Shown here: positions 6,812 to 9,289 of the stretch, in pieces
Numbering within the stretch: the stretch's first letter is position 1
Layout of the letters: every line of letters starts with the position of its first letter
Assembly: GCA_050015815.1 (NCBI GenBank)
Contig: JBEKAR010000067.1
Span: 1 to 9,289 of the forward strand
Origin: JAJRAL01 sp050015815
GTDB taxonomy: Archaea > Thermoplasmatota > Thermoplasmata > Methanomassiliicoccales > UBA472
Direction: 5' to 3'
DNA length: 9,289 nucleotides
Made by a program: the position numbers and the translations under genes
Notes under the pieces: model-generated
Seen by the model: only the letters and a program-made list of their open reading frames with translations
What the model was told of the DNA's origin: nothing
The model's database searches: none

Positions 6812-7027
6812 ATGGCAGAGGGAGACGACAGCATACCCTGCGAGGTCGTGGAAGTGATCGGCCGGACCGGCATGACCGGCGAGGCGACCCAGGTCAAGGT
6901 CCGCGTCCTCGAGGGCAGGGACAAGGGGCGCATCATCACCAGGAACATCATGGGCCCGGTGAGGATGGGCGACATCCTGATGCTGCGCGAAACGTCGCGT
7001 GAGGCCAGGAAGCTTGGCATCCGCTAA
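6812..7027 (+). CDS. rps28e: 30S ribosomal protein S28e
   Basis: 71 residues, as expected. S28e is a small OB-fold protein of the archaeal and eukaryotic small subunit, near the mRNA exit channel. The core PCEVVEVIGRTGMTGEATQVKVRVLEG and the signature tail LRETSREARKLGIR (58-71) identify it; only part of that core is needed for recognition. A G-rich ribosome binding site GGGGGAG lies just before ATG 6812. It begins 16 bases after the rpl7ae stop and ends 21 bases before rpl24e, consistent with one transcript. The gene pair L7Ae-S28e is a well-known archaeal arrangement. Confidence 0.96.
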   Translation: MAEGDDSIPCEVVEVIGRTGMTGEATQVKVRVLEGRDKGRIITRNIMGPVRMGDILMLRETSREARKLGIR

Positions 7028-7048
7028 TACTAATGGAGGCTGAATCAC

Positions 7049-7387
7049 ATGGTCGAGCTTAGAGTCTGCTCGTTCTGCGGCAAGGAGATCGAGCCGGGGA
7101 CGGGCAATATGCACGTCAAGAAGGACGGAACGGTCTTTCTTTTCTGCTCAAACAAGTGCTCCAAGAACCAGATCAACATGAAGCGCATCCCGCGCAGGAC
7201 CACTTGGACGCGCGCATACGCCAGAGAGAAGGACGTGCGCATGGCCGGCGAGCCCGCGAAGGCGGAGAAGCCGGCGGAGCCGAAGAAGGCGGCGGGGAAG
7301 CCGAGGGCGAAGAAGGTAAAGGCGTCGGAGGCGGCGAAGGCGGAGGAAGCGAAGCCCGAGGCGTCGGTCGAGGAGAAGAAGGAGTGA
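7049..7387 (+). CDS. rpl24e: 50S ribosomal protein L24e with long charged C-terminal tail
   Basis: 112 residues. The first ~65 match L24e, a small zinc-ribbon protein of the archaeal large subunit. Zinc ligands are visible as Cys7, Cys10 (CSFCG), Cys33 and Cys37 (CSNKC), followed by the conserved basic segment KRIPRRTTWTRAYARE (45-60). Archaeal L24e usually ends near this point, at about 60-70 residues. Here about 45 more residues, rich in Lys, Ala, Glu and Pro, follow; the tail looks disordered and contains repeated AEKPAEPKK-type units. The reading frame is continuous, and the tail ends four bases before ndk, whose ribosome binding site (AAGGAG, 7379-7384) is inside its last codons. GGAGG (7035-7039) precedes ATG 7049 by nine bases. 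The tail's role is unknown. Confidence 0.95.
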   Translation: MVELRVCSFCGKEIEPGTGNMHVKKDGTVFLFCSNKCSKNQINMKRIPRRTTWTRAYAREKDVRMAGEPAKAEKPAEPKKAAGKPRAKKVKASEAAKAEEAKPEASVEEKKE

Positions 7388-7391
7388 GCGC

Positions 7392-7844
7392 ATGATCGAG
7401 CGCACTTTCGTCATGCTCAAGCCGGATGCCATCCAGCGAGGGCTGGTCAGCGAGATCCTCGGCAGGCTGGAGCGCAAGGGCCTGAAGCCCGTCGCGGTCA
7501 AGCTGATGCGATTGCCTAAGGAGATGGCGGAGAGGCACTATGGCGAGCACAAGGGCAAGGGCTTCTTTCCCGGGCTGATCGAATACATCACCTCGGGGCC
7601 GGTGCTCTGCATGGTCTGGGAAGGCGAGAACGCCGTCGCATCCGTCAGGGCACTGATGGGCAAGACGAACCCGCAGGACGCCGTCCCGGGAACGATTCGG
7701 GGCGACCTGACGCAACAGACTGGAAGGAACCTCGTCCACGGCTCCGACTCGCTGGAGAGCGCGAAGCGCGAGATACAACTGTTCTTCAACGACTACGAGC
7801 TCGTCGACTGGAAGCGCTCGGTCGATCCCTGGCTCTACGAGTGA
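7392..7844 (+). CDS. ndk: Nucleoside diphosphate kinase
   Basis: 150 residues, full length. The enzyme transfers the gamma phosphate of ATP to other nucleoside diphosphates through a phosphohistidine, balancing NTP and dNTP pools in the cytoplasm. The N-terminal ERTFVMLKPDAIQRGLV (3-19), HYGEHKGKGFFPGL (49-62) and the active-site motif NLVHGSDS (113-120) with His116 are all present. Residues GTIRGDL (100-106) form the usual nucleotide-binding turn. ATG 7392 is four bases after the rpl24e stop with AAGGAG seven bases upstream, so it is almost certainly co-transcribed and perhaps coupled to rpl24e. Association of ndk with L24e and aIF5B is common in archaea. The last residues (VDPWLYE) match the usual C-terminal Tyr/Glu end of the family. 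Confidence 0.97.
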   Translation: MIERTFVMLKPDAIQRGLVSEILGRLERKGLKPVAVKLMRLPKEMAERHYGEHKGKGFFPGLIEYITSGPVLCMVWEGENAVASVRALMGKTNPQDAVPGTIRGDLTQQTGRNLVHGSDSLESAKREIQLFFNDYELVDWKRSVDPWLYE

Positions 7845-7915
7845 AACCCTTTCCTTGTTCTAGTTTCGATCCACCAGCCTAGCGCCGCGAATCTCTGGCT
7901 GGGCGGCGGCTTTCC
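7845..7915 (+). terminator. Structured, pyrimidine-rich gap after ndk, probable terminator region
   Basis: Directly after the ndk stop is a pyrimidine-rich tract (7848-7867) of the kind that can end archaeal transcripts. Two stems follow. One is CCAGCC (7874-7879) with GGCTGG (7897-7902). The other is AGCGCCGC (7881-7888) with 7903-7911, eight pairs with one bulged G. Their arms interleave, so they are probably alternatives. No gene is visible here. Confidence 0.4.
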
Positions 7916-7931
7916 GCAAAGATTCTAATAC
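7916..7931 (+). promoter_or_regulatory. BRE/TATA-like promoter of infB
   Basis: GCAAAG (7916-7921, BRE-like) precedes TTCTAATA (7923-7930), an AT-rich box in a GC-rich setting. Transcription would begin about 7952-7956, at or next to ATG 7955. The start has no ribosome binding site upstream, which fits a leaderless transcript. Confidence 0.55.
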
Positions 7932-7954
7932 ACTCTCCATAATCCCAATGGCGC

Positions 7955-9289
7955 ATGAGCATCAGGCAGCCGATCGTGAGCGTGCTGGGTCACGTCGACC
8001 ACGGTAAGACCAGCCTGCTCGACAACATCCGCGGGACGAGGGTCTCGAAGGATGAGGCGGGCCTGATCACGCAGCATATCGGCGCCACCGAGGTGCCGCT
8101 GGAGCACATCTACCGGGTCTGCGGGCCGCTCATCGGCAACAAGAAGTTCAACGTCCCGGGGCTGCTGTTCATCGACACGCCCGGGCATCAGTCCTTCACG
8201 ACGCTCCGAGCGAGGGGAGGCTCGCTGGCCGACATCGCCGTTCTCGTCGTCGACATCAACGAGGGCATCAAGCCGCAGACCCTCGAGTCGATGAACATCC
8301 TGCGGAAGTACAAGACGCCTTTCGTCATCGCGCTCAACAAGATCGACCTGATCCAGAGCTGGCAGTCGGCGAAGGGCGCGCCGTTCATCCTCAACTACAA
8401 GAACCAGAACGAGGATGCGATCGAGAAGTTCGAGGCGAGGATGTACGACATCATCGGCCGTTTCGCGCTCGAGGGTTTCAGCGCCGACCGCTACGACCGG
8501 ATCGAGGACTTCAGGCGGAACGTGGCTCTGGTCCCGGTGAGCGCGAAGACCGGAGAGGGAGTCCCCGACCTGCTCCTTGTCCTGATAGGACTTGCCCAGA
8601 GGTTCCTGGAGGAGGAGCTGAGCACGGAAGAGGGACCGGCCAAAGGCACCGTCCTCGAGGTCAAGGAGGAAAAGGGGCTAGGGCAGGCGATCGACGTCAT
8701 CATCTACTCCGGCACGCTAAGGAAGGGCGACACGATCGGGCTCGGCACGACGACCGAGCCGCTCGTCACGCGCGTCAAGGCGATCCTCAAACCGAAACCG
8801 CTCGACGAGATCCGGGACGCGAGGGACAAATATGACTCGGTGCAAGAGGTCAGCGCCGCGGCGGGGGTGAAGCTTCTCTGCCAGACGCTCGAAGGAGTCG
8901 TCGCCGGCGGCCCGCTCCGGGTCATCAAAGGGGACAAGAAGGCGGTCCTTGAGGAGATCGCCGAAGAGACGAGGGTGCGGATCGAGACCGCCGACGCGGG
9001 CATCATGATCAAGGCGGATGCGATCGGCTCGCTCGAGGCGCTCGCCTTCGAGTGCAAGAGGGCCGAGATACCGGTGCGCAAGTACGAGATCGGTCCAGTA
9101 TCGAAGAGGGACGTGACCGAGGCGTCATCGTACAATGACCCGCTCCACCGGATCATCCTCGCCTTCAACGTCCCGATTCTTCCCGACGCGAAGGAGGCGC
9201 TGGTCAATCAAGAGGCGCAGGTCTTCCAGAACGACGTCGTCTACGGGTTGATCGACGACTACACGAAGTGGACGATGGAGGAGAAGAGG
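7955..9289 (+). CDS. infB: Translation initiation factor aIF5B, N-terminal 445 residues (runs off window)
   Basis: Open through the window end, 445 codons; archaeal aIF5B is about 600 residues, so roughly the last quarter, including much of domain IV that contacts initiator tRNA, lies outside. aIF5B is the GTPase that promotes joining of the large ribosomal subunit. GTPase motifs: G1 GHVDHGKTS (12-20), G2 region GLITQHIGAT (36-45), G3 DTPGH (74-78) with His78, G4 NKID (128-131), G5 SAK (196-198). Domain II follows with GTVLEVKEEKGLGQAIDVII (231-250). ATG 7955 gives MSIRQPIVSV, the family's standard start. ATG 7948 is out of frame. No ribosome binding site is visible, but a TATA-like box lies about 26 bases upstream, suggesting leaderless initiation. 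It follows ndk after a 110-base gap. Confidence 0.95.
   Translation, partial: MSIRQPIVSVLGHVDHGKTSLLDNIRGTRVSKDEAGLITQHIGATEVPLEHIYRVCGPLIGNKKFNVPGLLFIDTPGHQSFTTLRARGGSLADIAVLVVDINEGIKPQTLESMNILRKYKTPFVIALNKIDLIQSWQSAKGAPFILNYKNQNEDAIEKFEARMYDIIGRFALEGFSADRYDRIEDFRRNVALVPVSAKTGEGVPDLLLVLIGLAQRFLEEELSTEEGPAKGTVLEVKEEKGLGQAIDVIIYSGTLRKGDTIGLGTTTEPLVTRVKAILKPKPLDEIRDARDKYDSVQEVSAAAGVKLLCQTLEGVVAGGPLRVIKGDKKAVLEEIAEETRVRIETADAGIMIKADAIGSLEALAFECKRAEIPVRKYEIGPVSKRDVTEASSYNDPLHRIILAFNVPILPDAKEALVNQEAQVFQNDVVYGLIDDYTKWTMEEKR

Noticed and set aside
7262..7384. Repetitive GGCGGAG-type sequence in the L24e tail as a DNA repeat array
   Set aside because: Repeats are imperfect, keep the reading frame and are explained by the Lys/Ala/Glu codons of the tail.
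7173..7778. Minus-strand frame rich in Pro and Ser opposite rpl24e and ndk
   Set aside because: The Pro/Ser richness is simply the complement of the Lys/Ala/Glu tail of L24e.
7948..7954. ATG 7948 as the infB start
   Set aside because: Out of frame with the GTPase motifs; ATG 7955 gives the standard aIF5B N-terminus.
1..9289. CRISPR array, transposon ends, tRNA or rRNA genes
   Set aside because: No regularly spaced repeats, transposase motifs, terminal inverted repeats or cloverleaf patterns were seen on either strand.

Overview
The window looks like housekeeping chromosome from a GC-rich archaeon, most likely a euryarchaeote in the broad sense. Thermoplasmatota or Methanomassiliicoccales-like lineages are possible, but that is inference. 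The evidence is the run L7Ae - S28e - L24e - nucleoside diphosphate kinase - aIF5B, proteins and gene order that are archaeal, together with a four-subunit-type 2-oxoacid:ferredoxin oxidoreductase and TATA/BRE-like promoters. All nine recognisable genes lie on the + strand. I saw no mobile element, CRISPR array, tRNA or rRNA.

Layout. Positions 1-2257 hold the end of a ferredoxin-like delta subunit (porD), then alpha (porA) and beta (porB) subunits. Their coding ends overlap by 7 and 4 bases, so translation is probably coupled. The complex would convert pyruvate or a related 2-oxoacid, CoA and oxidised ferredoxin to acyl-CoA, CO2 and reduced ferredoxin. Positions 2301-4913 encode an MgtA-type (P3B) P-type ATPase, and 4981-6279 a HemN/HemW-like radical SAM protein of unknown role in an archaeon. 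Both look like single genes separated by short gaps with weak hairpins.

Positions 6280-6423 form the best regulatory region. A clear BRE/TATA promoter is followed by a leader of about 55 nt with a perfect ribosome binding site. From 6424 to 7844 there is a tight cluster of rpl7ae (TTG start), rps28e, rpl24e and ndk, with 4-21 base gaps. A structured, pyrimidine-rich gap follows, and then infB (aIF5B) begins behind its own TATA-like element. The spacing suggests a leaderless mRNA. infB runs off the end of the window after 445 codons.

The most interesting signal is in the rpl7ae leader. Positions 6368-6393 can fold into a K-loop with CUGA and UGAUGA boxes closed by five Watson-Crick pairs. This is the RNA motif that L7Ae itself binds, so the gene may be autoregulated at translation. 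Lesser points are an unusually long Lys/Ala/Glu tail on L24e, the HemN-like protein of unclear function, and start-codon questions for mgtA. I found no wholly new multi-gene system here.
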